A stretch of DNA of 64,000 nucleotides from Rosa chinensis (taxonomy: Eukaryota; Streptophyta; Magnoliopsida; Rosales; Rosaceae): the NCBI RefSeq assembly GCF_002994745.2, contig NW_020126825.1:124001-188000 (forward strand). Reading direction: 5' to 3'. Positions within the stretch are counted from its first letter, which is position 1, and every line of letters begins with the position of its first letter. A model generated the notes under the pieces. It was given only the letters and a program-made list of their open reading frames with translations, had not been told where the DNA came from and did no database searches. Of this stretch, positions 33,960-45,568 are shown piece by piece. The translations under genes were made by a program, and so were the position numbers.

Positions 33960-35150
33960 ACTGAACGTGCGTCTCTCTAAAAATTAGGTTTTCATGTGCT
34001 CCTCTGTGTTCGTCTGATGGCTCACCGAGCTGAGGCAGGCTTTTGGCCTCATTGGAGGGTGGTGAGTGCAGCCGGACGGGTTGTCTATTGATGTGATGAC
34101 GGTTTGTCGCAGGTTTGGGTCCGGCTTGGTTCAAGGGCTGAAGACAAGGTCTGATGAAGGAGAGAGGGAGGCGACTGGTAAGGGTTGGGGGTTTAAAGGC
34201 AGATAGCGGCGGATTGTTGTCAGATCCAGTGGTTGGCATAACCGATCAGATCAGATCAAAGGGTGGGCTAAGGATGGGGAGACCGAGTTGTGGGATCGCG
34301 TTCTTCCCAAGTTTCGGTGGGGTGGCCGGATGCCGAAGACGAAGGTGTGACCGGTTTGTTGGGTGGTGAATGGGAAGCGATCTGGTCTGGCAGCACGTTG
34401 GCAGTGGAGCGACTGTGGTATACCACTGGAGGTGATCCAGCAAGGGTGTACCTGTGGTGGTGGGGTGGCTGGGCATGATGGGCTTCTGCAACCTTCATTT
34501 GACTTGACTTTGGGCTTGGATCCAGTTGGGCCTGGGTTGTGCTTTTGTTATAAGTTTATGTTTATCTTTTATCTCATGATTTTTTACCATTAATAAGTCG
34601 CTACCATTTTTTGGTAGAACGAAGTGGGTTTGGTTCCGCTATACGCACTCTACATGCTTTGTCTGCTCTAAGAAGACGACAAGTTCCTTGCATTGGCAAA
34701 TGGTCGCAGTTTCTTAGTGGCAGTAATGTGTCTACTTTAGGTAGGCGGCGAGTTCCTTGCTTGGTCAAATGGTCGTAGCCTCCTAGTGGCATGGTGAAAC
34801 TAAATGTCGTCGGAATTATCCTATGGCGGCAACATAGTGGGAAAGCTGTGCATATGGTAATTATGCTACGTTGTAATCGGGTTACATATCGAGTTATATT
34901 TCCGTTATGTCACCGCTATATCAAAGCAAATAGAGTCGCTAGAAGAGCGCTCTTTGCTAATTGGTGCCTAGTTGAATACAGTTATTTGGTAGAGACTCAT
35001 AATAGTATTTCAGGATGTTCTCTAATTGCTTATTGTAATCAGGGGTTTAGGCTCAATGTTCCCCCCCCCCAAAAAAAAAAAAATTGTATTCGACAGTTTC
35101 ATTAATGAAGGTTTGATAGCAGCCGTATCAGCCCTTTAATAAAAAATAAA
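33960..35150 (+). mobile_element. Retroposon-like stretch, plus strand, poorly bounded
   Basis: GC-rich 5' part (34000-34560) with short open frames, an AT-rich 3' part containing a 65-bp tandem repeat, and end-like A-rich tracts (35077-35090 and TTTAATAAAAAATAAAAAAAA near 35135). The composition mirrors the retroposon at 44433-45568. No target duplication was found, so limits are uncertain. Confidence 0.4.
34660..34795 (+). repeat. Tandem duplication of about 67 bp
   Basis: Both units contain agttccttgc, tggtcaaatggtcg or ttggcaaatggtcg, and ctagtggcat/cttagtggca. The second unit has drifted by a dozen substitutions. Confidence 0.75.
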
Positions 35151-35530
35151 AAAAAGTGAAAATTAAAGCCTATTAGACTTGAGAAATTACATGTTTTGAC
35201 CTCTGAGCAATACTAGGCTCAACATGTTCAATGGCTTGACATTGCAAGCGCTTATTGAAGGATACATGATCATTACTTTATTCAACACAATGCATTGTGG
35301 TAACGAAATTAGTCACCATATCCGTCTTCCTGTTACGGTTATTATCAGTTTCAAACGTGTATTTGTTTATTTTCGAAGTGGTTTTGCATCGGTGTACTTT
35401 TTTTTTTTTTTTTTAAAAGAACATCGGTGTACTTTTTAGTATTACTCAATATCAATTATTGGTTACTTGGCTTCCTATAAGATGATAATTAGTAGAAGAA
35501 AAATTTAAAGGCAAAATGTATGAAATGAAG
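35151..35530. other. AT-rich spacer, nothing recognised
   Basis: No gene or repeat border. A T run lies at 35400-35415, followed by a small duplication of acatcggtgtacttttt. Confidence 0.5.
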
Positions 35531-35769
35531 AAAAAATAAGGGGTTTTGTCCATTTACCCCATTTCTAGGGATTTTTTTCCCACTTATCCCATTAAGTTTT
35601 TTTAATTCTCTCTTACCCAATACACTCTAAGGGAGTCTTCCCTAATACCCCATTAAGATTTTTTTTTTTGTTTTTAATTTTTTTTTTAATACCATTTTAC
35701 TCTTCACCCCTTTGTTACTTAGAGAGAGAGATAGAGAAAATGGAAGAGAGAGAAACCATAGGAGACTTC

Positions 35770-35880
35770 GCCGGAGCTTGTCACCGGTCACCAGTCGCCG
35801 GAATCTGGTCACCGGCCTCCGGAATCCGGTCACCGGCCTCCGGATTCCGGTCACCGGCTGCCGCCCACCGGAACTTGCTA
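35770..35880 (+). repeat. GTCACCGG short repeats
   Basis: The word ccggtcaccgg/ccggaatc recurs at least four times. A similar block (ggaatccggtcaccagtccg) lies at 9283-9320 in the other Mutator-like element, another sign that both belong to one family. Confidence 0.7.
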
Positions 35881-35904
35881 AAAATCTCACCGGAAAGTTT
35901 TTTT

Positions 35905-36312
35905 GCCCCTAATAGACGTCTATTGCCCCCCAATAGACGACTATCAGTCGTGTATTGCCCCCCAGTAGACGTCTATTGCCCCCCAATAGACGTTTAGATT
36001 ACCGAAATGGTAATTAATCTTCCTAAAACTACACAAATAAAACTTTGATTAAAGAAAAAAAACGAGGAGATTACATCAATTCAAAACATCTATTGCCCCC
36101 CAATAGACGACTATCAGCCATGTATTGCCCCCTAATAGACTTCTATTGCCCCCCAATAGGACTTTCAATCCCTAGAATGAGAACTAATCTCCCTAAATTT
36201 AGACAAATAAAACTTTGATTACAGAAAAAAAAACAAGGAGATTACATCAATTCAAAACATCTATTGCCCCCCAATAGACGTCTATCAGCCATGTATTGCC
36301 CCCCAACAGAAC
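35905..36312 (+). repeat. Palindrome-rich minisatellite with higher-order repeat
   Basis: Units of about 22 bp, tattgccccccaatagacg, are clustered at 35910-35992, 36088-36158 and 36258-36312. The clusters are separated by near-identical 95-bp spacers (acaaataaaactttgatta). AATAGACGTCTATT, its own reverse complement, occurs in several units. Confidence 0.9.
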
Positions 36313-36849
36313 ATTTTTTTTTTTACTTCTTGATATGGAAAAGAAACATATAACGTTTACTTCTCAATTAGAATGAACGTTTACTTCTTGGTAATCTTTG
36401 AACTTACCATCTGATTAGAGATGCATGAGGAATCCAACAAAAGATAATTGGTGCTTTATTTGCATTCACATAATAACCTCCAAATACAAGAAACACCGTC
36501 ATAAGTGATGGTCCCACCGCCATAGCTGTTTCAGTGGTTGGAAACTTGGAACCATTAACCATAGCACTAACTGGAAAATTGGAACCATAACCATTTGCCC
36601 ATTCCTATGTGAGACCCATAGCAGATGCCGCGAAAGCTGGGAATGAAACCACGATCACACCCAAACTCAATATTGGGAATGAAACCATAAAACACTTCTT
36701 GACATTCACTGTAAATCATAAAAATAAATCAATTCTTAGTGGAATACTAGTTTGGAGTTTGAAATCGTAAAGTTGAGGAATTGCAGAAAAAGAGCTTGAG
36801 TCTAGAGCGACCCAAAACACTATACATTAGATTGATAAACGAGCTCTTA

Positions 36850-36985
36850 CCCCAGACCAACTCCGGTGACGGCGGCAACGACAAAGGCAAGCGGGTCAGA
36901 TCCGTCTCCAATTCCAGCTACTCCGCCGTGGTCATTGAGGACAGATCAGACGTCGATGAAGCCGACGTCATGGAAGGGAGGGTGG

Positions 36986-37063
<78 letters not shown>

Positions 37064-37200
37064 AACTTTGGCGACGACGACGGCGACAAAGGCAAGCGAG
37101 TCAGATTCGTGTCCATTTCCAGCTACTCCATGGTCATCGAGAGGACAGATCAGACGCCGACGAAGCCGGTGTCATGGGGAGGAGAGAGAGAGAGAGAGAG
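36850..37200 (+). repeat. Duplicated coding-like segment around a GA microsatellite
   Basis: A 120-130-bp segment (accaactccggtgacggcgg ... gacgtcatgg) is repeated after the GA tract with about 15% change (accaactttggcgacgac ... ggtgtcatgg). Both frames read as (D)KGKRVR(S/F)VS.SSYS. The GA tract runs 36989-37060, and a second shorter one is at 37185-37200. It may be a captured gene piece. Confidence 0.75.
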
Positions 37201-37368
37201 TCTAAGAGATAGACAGGGAGAGTGACGCGACGTAATTTTTTAATTGAATTGTATTTAAAATAGACATTTTGCCTTAAATGGGGTAAGTGAGAATATTAAT
37301 TTGTTGGTGGGGTGATGGGGAGTGTTTTCTTTATAAATGGGGCTATGGGTCAAGGTCCCAAAAAATAA

Positions 37369-37939
37369 TACATGTAGTGGGAATCAACCCTTTAGTGGCT
37401 CAACCGAAAATTAACGACCAAAAAAGTCAAAATTAAAATGCAACGGGTTTTCTTCTTTTTTTCGATCGGGGGTGAGTACCTCAATCCGCATTGGGACCGC
37501 AGTCCACAAGGTAACGCGTTAGTAACATACTCACTCAGGTTAGTATACGGACTGAAGTTCACAGAGTATCCTAGTAAAGTAAGACTAATCCCACGCCATA
37601 GGTGCACAAATCTTAATGCCTCTCAAACTTGTTGGTCACAAACTAATGAGAGTTGAGACTTGAAAATTAGACATAGAATTCTATGTTCTATCACTCGAAC
37701 AAGTCTACCACACCAAGTATTCGAATGCAGTTTGTTTTGGTTGTAATAGAGCGACAATTCTTCTATACACAGCGGTGCAAGTCCACATACAACAATTATA
37801 CAATCTCAGCTATCTATATGTGGAGTCTTTTATTTATACTCAAAACCATCTAATCTCAACGGTGCGTGTACCGAAAACTCTCTTGTAATAGAGATGGTTT
37901 CATTTGTAATAATTGTAAAGAGTCTCTTGAAACATAAAC
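37369..37939. other. Spacer before PPR unit A
   Basis: No gene. Contains direct words such as ccgcattgggaccgcagtcc that do not belong to the array units. Confidence 0.4.
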
Positions 37940-38049
37940 CAAAAATTAAAAAGAGGTTTTAGAGGGTAGAGACCATTAGAAGTCCGATATTTTTGGCATT
38001 TCGAAATTTAAGTCCCATTTCTCTTGCTTGGTGTACTGTTCTCTTCTCC

Positions 38050-38108
38050 CGGAGCAAAACGCAGAGTTTCAATAGTACAGAGCCACCGCCGCAGATCATC
38101 GGAGAAAG
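38050..38108 (+). promoter_or_regulatory. 5' untranslated exon of PPR gene A
   Basis: Exon end GGAGAAAG|GTGAGT at 38108; acceptor CTACAG at 38414. The leader intron (38109-38414) is shared by all copies. Confidence 0.65.
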
Positions 38109-38511
38109 GTGAGTGACCTTTCTTCAACGTCTTCTTTTTGGAAACCGGTGCTATTGATCTAAACCTCAGACAGTAGTTCTACTTGAGTCAATTTGTAATA
38201 GAAAACCCTAAATTCGTTTCACTGATTTTTCCTCTCCTTTTCTGCACTCCGGTTTAGTAAAGTTCCAATTTTTACACTCCGGCGGTGGCATATTGTTTGA
38301 TTTAGACCACAAAACCCTAACTTCACTTTGACTAAATTGGGTCTCTTTCCTTTTCTAAAGCTCTGACTTCTGTTGTTTCTAATTTTAATTTCTGATAAAA
38401 CTAGAGTACTACAGTGCAAAATCAAATCAATGGAGTACAGTACTAGTTCCCCCAATTCTTCCTCCGATGACCTCAAGAAACATGTAATGAAAGTTTTCAA
38501 GGACTCTACCC

Positions 38512-39675
38512 ATGACTGTGATCGAGGACATTTTCTTGAAAAAACAGTTTGAGATGCTTGGTGACTATGGCTCCCTTAACAATTATGCGATTTTGGTGTT
38601 CGATTCTATGGCGAATTCCGGCATGCCTGACGAAGCCAAAGAGCTCTTTAAGCCTCGCTCTGAGTTGGCCGTGCTGCCTGATGTGGCTGTCTTCACCATT
38701 GTCATTCGATGCTATGCCTATGCTGGAAAGACCAAGGCTGCTCTCAGGGTGTACCACCACATGTTAGCCAGTGGTGTCGCCCCCGCCTCGGTTACTTACT
38801 CTATACTCATCACGGCACTTGCAAAAGACTCACCTTCTGATGTCACTTTCGTTGGGTATGCCAAGAAGTACTTTTTGGAAATGTTGGATAAGGGAATGAA
38901 GCCCCATTCTGCCTCCTACACGACTGTGTTCGACGCCATTGCCTGCCGGGAGTCAGTGGAGAAGGCCAGGGAGTTCCTTGAGCAGATACAAGCAAAGGGG
39001 TTTGTCCCTGAGTCCAAAATTTTTCAGTTTGAAGAAACCCACCTTGCAGAAGCAATGAAGGGAATGAAGATGTATGATGATCTTGTCAACAATACCACCG
39101 ACAAGAATGTGCAAAAAGTATTCCGCACGTGGCGCACCAAGCCGGGTTGCCTCTACAAAAAGTCGTTGAAGATGTACAAGGCTTTGATTGAGGATGGCAG
39201 TGCAGACCAGGCCATGGAGCTTTATAAGCGCGTTGTTGAGATGGGTATACAGCCCATGGTTGTAGTCCACACCTCCGTTATTGAAGCCTATCTCAAGTTT
39301 GGCAAGACCAAGGGTGCTCTGGGGGCGTACTGGGACATGTTAGCTGCTGGGGTTGCCCCAAACTCCTACACTTACACTATTTTAATCAAGGGACTCACTG
39401 CTGACCCCAACTTCTCTGGAGATGCCAAGAAGTGCTTGCTTGAGATGATGGACAAGGGGATGAGGCCTAATGCTGCTACCTACACTGCTGTGATAGAGAG
39501 CTTTGCAAAGCAAGAGGATGAGGCATCTGAGAAGGAGTGCAAAGAGTTGGTGGAGGTGATGATGGGTAAGGGGTTTGTGCCAAACGCAAAGGCTATGATG
39601 GAGGTTCTAAAGGGAAGGCCAACACCAGTAATAAGAAGGGTCATGAACATTGTTCTTTCCAAGTTGAAGGGCTGA
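38512..39675 (+). CDS. P-class PPR protein, copy A, N-terminally altered (387 aa)
   Basis: PPR proteins bind RNA with paired helices and mostly act in mitochondria or chloroplasts on transcript processing. Compared with copy C, the original start at 38430 (MEYSTSSPNSSSDDL) runs into a 4-bp insertion (TCGA, near 38521), so that frame stops soon after. An in-frame ATG at 38512 restores the full body, starting MTVIEDIFLKKQFEML and ending VLSKLKG. Clear repeats are VFTIVIRCYAYAGKTKAAL, HTSVIEAYLKFGKTKGAL and YTAVIESFAKQ. No organelle-targeting peptide is evident in either start. The last 300 bases are almost identical to copy B. Confidence 0.8.
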   Translation: MTVIEDIFLKKQFEMLGDYGSLNNYAILVFDSMANSGMPDEAKELFKPRSELAVLPDVAVFTIVIRCYAYAGKTKAALRVYHHMLASGVAPASVTYSILITALAKDSPSDVTFVGYAKKYFLEMLDKGMKPHSASYTTVFDAIACRESVEKAREFLEQIQAKGFVPESKIFQFEETHLAEAMKGMKMYDDLVNNTTDKNVQKVFRTWRTKPGCLYKKSLKMYKALIEDGSADQAMELYKRVVEMGIQPMVVVHTSVIEAYLKFGKTKGALGAYWDMLAAGVAPNSYTYTILIKGLTADPNFSGDAKKCLLEMMDKGMRPNAATYTAVIESFAKQEDEASEKECKELVEVMMGKGFVPNAKAMMEVLKGRPTPVIRRVMNIVLSKLKG

Positions 39676-42589
39676 TGCATTGCTTCATCGATGTTGTTCC
39701 AGCAGCTTTAGGATTATGATGTTCCAGATACGGGGCAGCCAGTAAGAGTAGGAAATCATGTAGTATTGAGTTTCAATGGGGGATTTTGGGCTGTTCCTTA
39801 TCCTTGTGAATTTGACAATGGAGTAGTGTGACGGTTGACATTGAAGTAAACAAGTAGTCTTTGCTGCTAATTCCTTTAGCTTCTCTTTCTTTCTTTCTTT
39901 CTGGTGTTCTGCATTCTAATTCTTTCCTGCTTAGCCACATGGAATTATCTACTTTTGACATGATAGACATGAGGAAATGCTCCTTCTTTGGTATATCTAA
40001 AGGAGAAACAATCTGGCATATTTGTTATTCTAGGTTCACAGTTCCGAAATAAAAAATTGATCGATTAAGTGAACAATAGAAAAACTTGAAACTTTCTAGT
40101 TCAGTACAGGAGCTCTTGTGATCATAGATTCCCTGCATATTTTATTTATTAGTCGTAGTGCATTTTTGTCTTCTTTTAGAACTTAACGAACCCATCATTC
40201 TAATTTGTGCAATTGTTTCAAGGGTTACATGACTTAATACAATTGTGATATCTCCATTTGAGTAGAAAGGAATTACAATTAAAGTGGTTGTAGTGAAGAT
40301 GTTTCTTTTAGTCTGATAAGTTTTCTCTGAAGTTAATTGTTTTATTGATCAATTCAAATCAGTGAGAAATGTGCTCTGATTCTGCCTATGAGGTAATATT
40401 CAATCATTTTCCTTTTCTCATTTGACCGTAAGGGAATTTATGTAAGTTTTGCACATTTCAGTTGAATGACACAGTAATTCTCATGTTATTAGATTATCAG
40501 TCAATAATAAATGCAGCATCTTTGATTCTTCTTAATAGTTTCGAGTTTTGACTATCAAATTAGTCTACAGGCAGATAAAGCTTTCCTTCATCCAGTATTG
40601 TTTTGAGTTTAATACAACTTGCCTGGAGAGAAGCCTTATTTTAGAAGCAGTATCTAGTTTCTCTTATTTTGATGCTAAAAGTCGTGAACATGCACAAAGG
40701 TAATGCTTTACATTGATGATATTTAAGCTGGGGCTGTGATTATACGTCTATAGGACTGTTAGTAAATCATTTTAATTCCTGATGGTAATGAGACCTGGGT
40801 TTGGACGTAGTGAGATGGCTTTGGTTGTTCCAATGTTAAACAACTTATTCTGCTGACTATACCATGTTTTCAGGAAAAAGCTTGGTGCGCGAAAGACAGC
40901 ATCTAAGAAATGAAGGATAGAGACCCTTATACTTGTTAAGTAGTTATGCAACATTAGCACCAAAAGCTCTCTCATTCTCTCTGTTTATCTCTGTTATGGA
41001 GGAAGAAAAACAAGACGAAGCTACTTAGGACTGAATGATTTATCCTTGATTCTGCAAGATGGGCAAGATGATAATAGTAGTCAACTTTCTCATAGAAACA
41101 ATGGTGGTTACTTGCATATCTTTTGGGCAAAAGCAATTCTTTTATGTAGAGTCTCTAAAACTGGTATTCGATACAGTTTCAGAGAATTGCGATTTGAATG
41201 CAACCCAAGGGGATAGTACATTCTCTCTGCTGCAGGGGCAAAGTATATATCAGGAGCAACCGCTTACACGTGCAAAAAGGAAAAATGAGGGATTCATTAT
41301 AGATCTACAGTTTCAGATGGCTCGAAAATCCTATTTGTTAGATATTTGAGGAGCCTTCTTTAGCTCTTGAAGTCATGGGTTGATACATGTCTGGAAGAAA
41401 GGTAGATACATGGTCAGAGGCATTGGATAGAAATGATTAAGATCAGGATGGATATTTTTAAAGTTGCAGAGAAATGGATACAGAGAAGATAAAGATTGCA
41501 TGTTTCTGCAGAGGCGAGGATCAAGCATGATAGATAAAAGATATTGTGGTTTTTCCTTAATTGGGGCGAATGACCTAGTTGATAAATCCCTGATAAAAAT
41601 TGAAAGGAAAAGAACTAGGGATGCAGGGTTCACTGCATGTCCACAACAGATGGGTTGGCATATTGCTTGTTGAAAGTCTCTTCAACTGCTGGGCAAATCC
41701 AGCAGGTTGTCATCCTACTTTTTCGTAATGCAGGTGGTCATGGATTGATGAGAATGCTCATGATGTTCTCTCACAATATACAGTAAGAAATCAAGTCAAT
41801 ACTATGTACCACCTCTCTTTACCATATACATATAGACTATCTAGGGACCCAAACAAAACAGAAGCATAAAAAAGATATTGGAAACTGATAGGTTTTAATT
41901 ACTATTAAATGAAAAATTAATATCCCAATAATGTTAGATATGGGAGCTGAACAAGGATATTTGATATATCCTTGCAATAGAACATCTGAACCTCTATGCA
42001 TTGCAAACTTATTGAAACTAATCTTCTGTTTTTGTTTTGTTATGGAATTTAATCTCTAATTCAGTTACAATTCTTAAGCCTCCCGTTATTACTATGCAAT
42101 GTCTAGCATGCTTTAATTACACATTAAATTTGAACCTCATATCTTTCGGTTTTGTACAAGGAACTTAGCTGAATAGAAGAAATGCACTTGAAAGCTGACT
42201 GGTTCTTGAATATAGATATTGTTGTGAATTGTAATTTGAACTTTCTGGATGTGCACTGTGAATATCTCTCTAAAGATTAATGGGTTTTGGAATGGCTTGA
42301 ATGTCTTCTAGAATCTCTGGTGATTTAGTTTTCAATCAGATCACCTGGTTGAATTGAAGACCCCTAAGACCATATTACATCGCTATGGATGAAATCATGA
42401 AAGGGTAAGAATATTTTTAATTTACTCACAATGATATATTTTCCTTGCATTGGATTGACTTGGCATGAACTTCACTAGTACTTTTGTTTGCAAGGTTTGT
42501 TAACTAATTTTATAATCACTCGTTTTATTTTCTTGTTTCATAACAGATTCTTTTGTAACTCCTAATGATAATTAATATTTCAAACTGCT

Positions 42590-42735
42590 AATACTTGACC
42601 AAGACCCTGAACGCCAATAAAGACGTTCCATATGAGGTTGATACTTGAACGCTGTGGAAAATTGTCATAGGTTCACCCGACAATTGGGGGTCTCCAACAT
42701 ATTGAATTTTGAAGGTTCTGAAAGGCTGGAAAGAC
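42590..42735 (+). pseudogene. Leucine-rich-repeat relic of a TIR-NBS-LRR resistance gene (unit A)
   Basis: Homologous to 50560-50715 in unit B but with a small deletion after GACGTTCCA. The frame gives (L)WKIVIGSPDNWGSPTY and KVLKGWKDLPIPSS, a scrambled form of the motif read in B. No nucleotide-binding or TIR domain is near. Confidence 0.45.
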
Positions 42736-43246
42736 TTGCCCATTCCATCATCAAGATTTTTTTTTGTTTTTTTTGAGAAGACCATCATCAAGATTTTATT
42801 TGTTCAAGGATGTTGTATTTGGAATGGCTCTCTCTGTCCTAGGTGCTTGTTTAGTCTGAATCTTTGCACCGATTGCAACCCTTCGAGCCATATCTGGTGT
42901 TGACCCCGTAAATATTGCCAACTCAATTTCTCTCATTTAAGTTTATGAACTGGCATCAGTTGGATCTCAAAGATAGATATCCTCTGCACCAATCTAGGAT
43001 GTGGCTTTATATGTATCTTCCTGTGGCTTTGTGAAACTAAATGTGGGGGGGATGTAATCAGATCCTCCATTGGTACTTGTTTGGAGCCTGATGTATGGGA
43101 TTTGTTCCACGGCCTTGGACTTGCCTCTGATCTTGGTTACAGAGCGGTAGACGGTAGGGTTGGAGCCTGACTCTAGTTCTATAGCTCAAATTCAGTTGGA
43201 AGAGTTGGATCATCTCTAAAGCCCTGTATACAGTTGCAAAGAGTTG

Positions 43247-43555
43247 TTAGGAAGGAATTAAACTTGCGTCCTCCACCGATACACACACACACACACACAC
43301 ACACCTATGGGCAGGAAAGTTGTATTGCTGGCTCTGCTGCATTCCATTTTGTTTGAGCCTTGTGGAATGCAACTGTTGCTCTGCACCAGCAAGATAAAAA
43401 CGTATTGCATTTTTGATAGTTAGGTATGCCAGATATGCCATTGGTACACCTAAATAGACGAGAATCATTATAGACAGACTGAACCATTGGACACCTAACG
43501 CAGTTATGGCTATTCCAAGGCTTTCAATAGAAATCAGAAATATTACTAGGGACTC
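43247..43555 (-). pseudogene. Small membrane-protein frame, unit A, frameshifted at its start
   Basis: Matches 51171-51497 of unit B: ESLVIFLISIESLGIAIT, then WFSLSIMILVYLGVPMAYL. The ATG used in B is present, but one base is missing right after it, so this copy has no proper start. It also ends in the AC microsatellite (43278-43304), giving a run of VCVCV. It may be a true small gene in decay or only an antisense frame. Confidence 0.3.
43278..43304. repeat. AC microsatellite
   Basis: About 12 AC units. Unit B has an ATATATATAC tract at the same place, so the motif changed between copies. Confidence 0.85.
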
Positions 43556-44432
43556 CAATTGTCTGAGTAAACCTGAGCTGCTTCCATGTTTGAACTTCCA
43601 AAGATGTACATGAGTACTAATCCATTTTAGAAGCCGAGAGCATGTGGCTTATGGTATGATATCTATACATTTCAATTTTTCCTTCCGAGGATAACTACCA
43701 GTAAATAGCTGATCTAGCATCTTGTTGTTCACAACATTAAAAGTATCTCCTTCCTGGTAGATCCTCAAATTCTTTGTACATCAAAAACTTTATTTTGTCA
43801 AGTCAGTTGGATTTCTCATATATCATTAGATGGTGCCACACTGGCAGTAAACATGGATTTTTAGTCCTTAAAAAAAGCGTGTTCCACATGCTAGAGAGAT
43901 GTATAAACGGTCATTTAATCAGCTAGTTTTTCACCCTTTATGAATTTCTCATGTCGATAATGACGCTACTTTGTAGTTCTACCAAAATTTATTGTTGTAC
44001 GTGTCATTGATTCATTGTTAATTGTCTTAGCTTCTGCAGTTTCTCATCCTGAAGTTTCTGAGTTTGTTATCTGTTTACTGCAGCTTTATTGGGTTACCAC
44101 ATCCTGGTTTACTTTCTATGAATCTGCACTGAAAACTTTACGACCAAGATTGGAGCTTATGACGACATTACCATCCTATCGAAACCAAAATAAGGTCTGG
44201 CTTTTCACAAGCATCTTGTCTCTAGAAAGCTAAAGGTATATGGATAAAAAATAGACCTGTTTTGTTTTCATTTTTGAGTTCTCTGGTAATTTTAACATTT
44301 GGTTTAGGACGAAGTGTGGACAAGAGTTGTGCTACTTATTACTCTCTTACCAATATAATTTGATGAGACTATTTTCTGTACCACAACACTATCATTTTGT
44401 TGCTGCCTTGATAACAAGACTAGGTGTTTTCA

Positions 44433-45568
44433 ACGAATAGAGAAAAAAGTTTCCAGAGTACCCATTCTAGGGTTTGTGCAGAGAGCGGCGGCGGGCCTCT
44501 GGTGGTCGTCTGCTCTAGCTTTGACGCGGCTTTTCGTCGTGGTCGAGAGATTTACAGAGTGCGAAGGCTGGATCTTGGTCAAGGCTCGGAATTTGATCTT
44601 GGCTGGAAGGTTTTCAGGATGGATCGGGATTGGGCTTGTTGTTCGGTCATTCGCTCTATTGAGGACATCAACCAAGCAGGCGGCGGCGTTAGAGTCGGCG
44701 GACACCAGGGAGGCGGGCTCGGTCTCTTGATTCTGGCTTTCCTAGTTGTTGGGATTGGATTGAGATCGTGATCTGTGAAAGTGCTGCAGATTGTTTGATC
44801 GGTGCTCGTTGTCCGGTTGAACGCCACAGGCAGATCAGAGGATTTCCCACCCAGATTTGTCTGGGCTTGGTGTTTCGCTGATTGACACTAGATTGATGGC
44901 GTGGTGGAAGGGCCGACCGCCAGAGCGGATGTCAGTGACGGCAGCGGCTATGGCCAAGCAACTGGAGGCGAGGGTTGCTGGTGTGTCTGCTCGGGTATGG
45001 ATTTGGGCTTGTGGGCCTAGGCCTAAACTTAGGCTGATGGGATCTTCTCCATCTGCTCAGATTTGGGCTTGGTTCTTTGAGCCTGGTTTCGCGCTCAAGC
45101 TTGGGTTGGTTGAGTTTGTTGCAATTGCTTCGGTTAAGAAGAGCAAGACCAACCTGTTGCCGAGGTTGTTGGCTCCCGATGAGGTCGAGAAGGGTGTTGG
45201 CTCCAACTCTCAGGAGAAGGAGCTAGCATTTTTCTAGGTCTCTACTATTAGACATCTGGTTACAAGCCTTGTAGAGTTAGGATAATCTCTATGTGTTGTT
45301 CTAAGATGTTTCTAGTTATTATTTGTACCACAATGGCGTGCTGGCAAATTAGACTAGATGAATGATTCTGCCTTAGAATAGCGAGGTTGGTTTTGCTCGT
45401 TATAGGCTTGCTTTCCGGCGAGCGTCCCTTTAGACTCTAATGAGTTTAGTATTGGCTTAGATAGGTTCTCCGGATTTGACCGGATTCTTATGTAAGTGCA
45501 TGTTAGACTCTGGCCTGTATTCATGGCTTTGATATCTAATAAAATCAAATCCTTTCAAAAAAAAAAAA
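44433..45568 (+). mobile_element. Poly(A) retroposon in unit A only
   Basis: Flanked by a perfect 17-bp duplication AAGACTAGGTGTTTTCA (44416-44432 and 45569-45585) and ending in A14 after CAAATCCTTTC. The 5' part is GC-rich and coding-like (CAESGGGPLVVVC), but no reverse transcriptase is present. Unit B has no such insertion at the matching site (52330s), so it entered after the A/B duplication. Confidence 0.93.

Larger units (their letters stand above)
35540..37359. mobile_element. Mutator-like non-autonomous element, 1820 bp
   Basis: A perfect 9-bp target duplication AAAAAATAA (35531-35539 and 37360-37368) flanks imperfect inverted ends: GGGGTTTTGTCCATTTACCCC on the left against GGGACCTTGACCCATAGCCCC from the right strand. 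A 9-bp duplication is the Mutator signature. Inside are a CCGG-rich block (35760-35900), a palindrome-rich minisatellite (35905-36312), and a duplicated, coding-like segment with a long GA tract (36850-37200). No transposase is present. It is related to the element at 2297-9518. Confidence 0.7.
39676..44415 (+). other. Downstream flank of PPR gene A
   Basis: Mostly non-coding DNA shared with units B and C. Contains the 3' untranslated region, a TTTC microsatellite (39886-39901), a segment absent from B (41161-42010), a TIR-NBS-LRR relic (42590-42735), a membrane-type minus-strand frame (43247-43558) and an AC microsatellite. No other gene is seen. Confidence 0.6.

Noticed and set aside
35905..36312. 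CRISPR array
   Set aside because: Regular repeats with spacers, but the spacers are themselves near-identical, units vary, and the host is a plant. It is a minisatellite.
36781..37225. 143-aa and 119-aa frames with long RE repeats
   Set aside because: The RE/ER runs translate the GA microsatellite. Only the flanking duplicated pieces have coding-like character.
38219..39270. Minus-strand frames over PPR copy A
   Set aside because: They are antisense shadows of a conserved coding sequence and recur in B and C for that reason.
44424..45237. Frames of 115 and 126 aa near 44.4-45.2 kb
   Set aside because: They lie within the retroposon 44433-45568 and show no domain. They may be a decayed LINE head but not a host gene.
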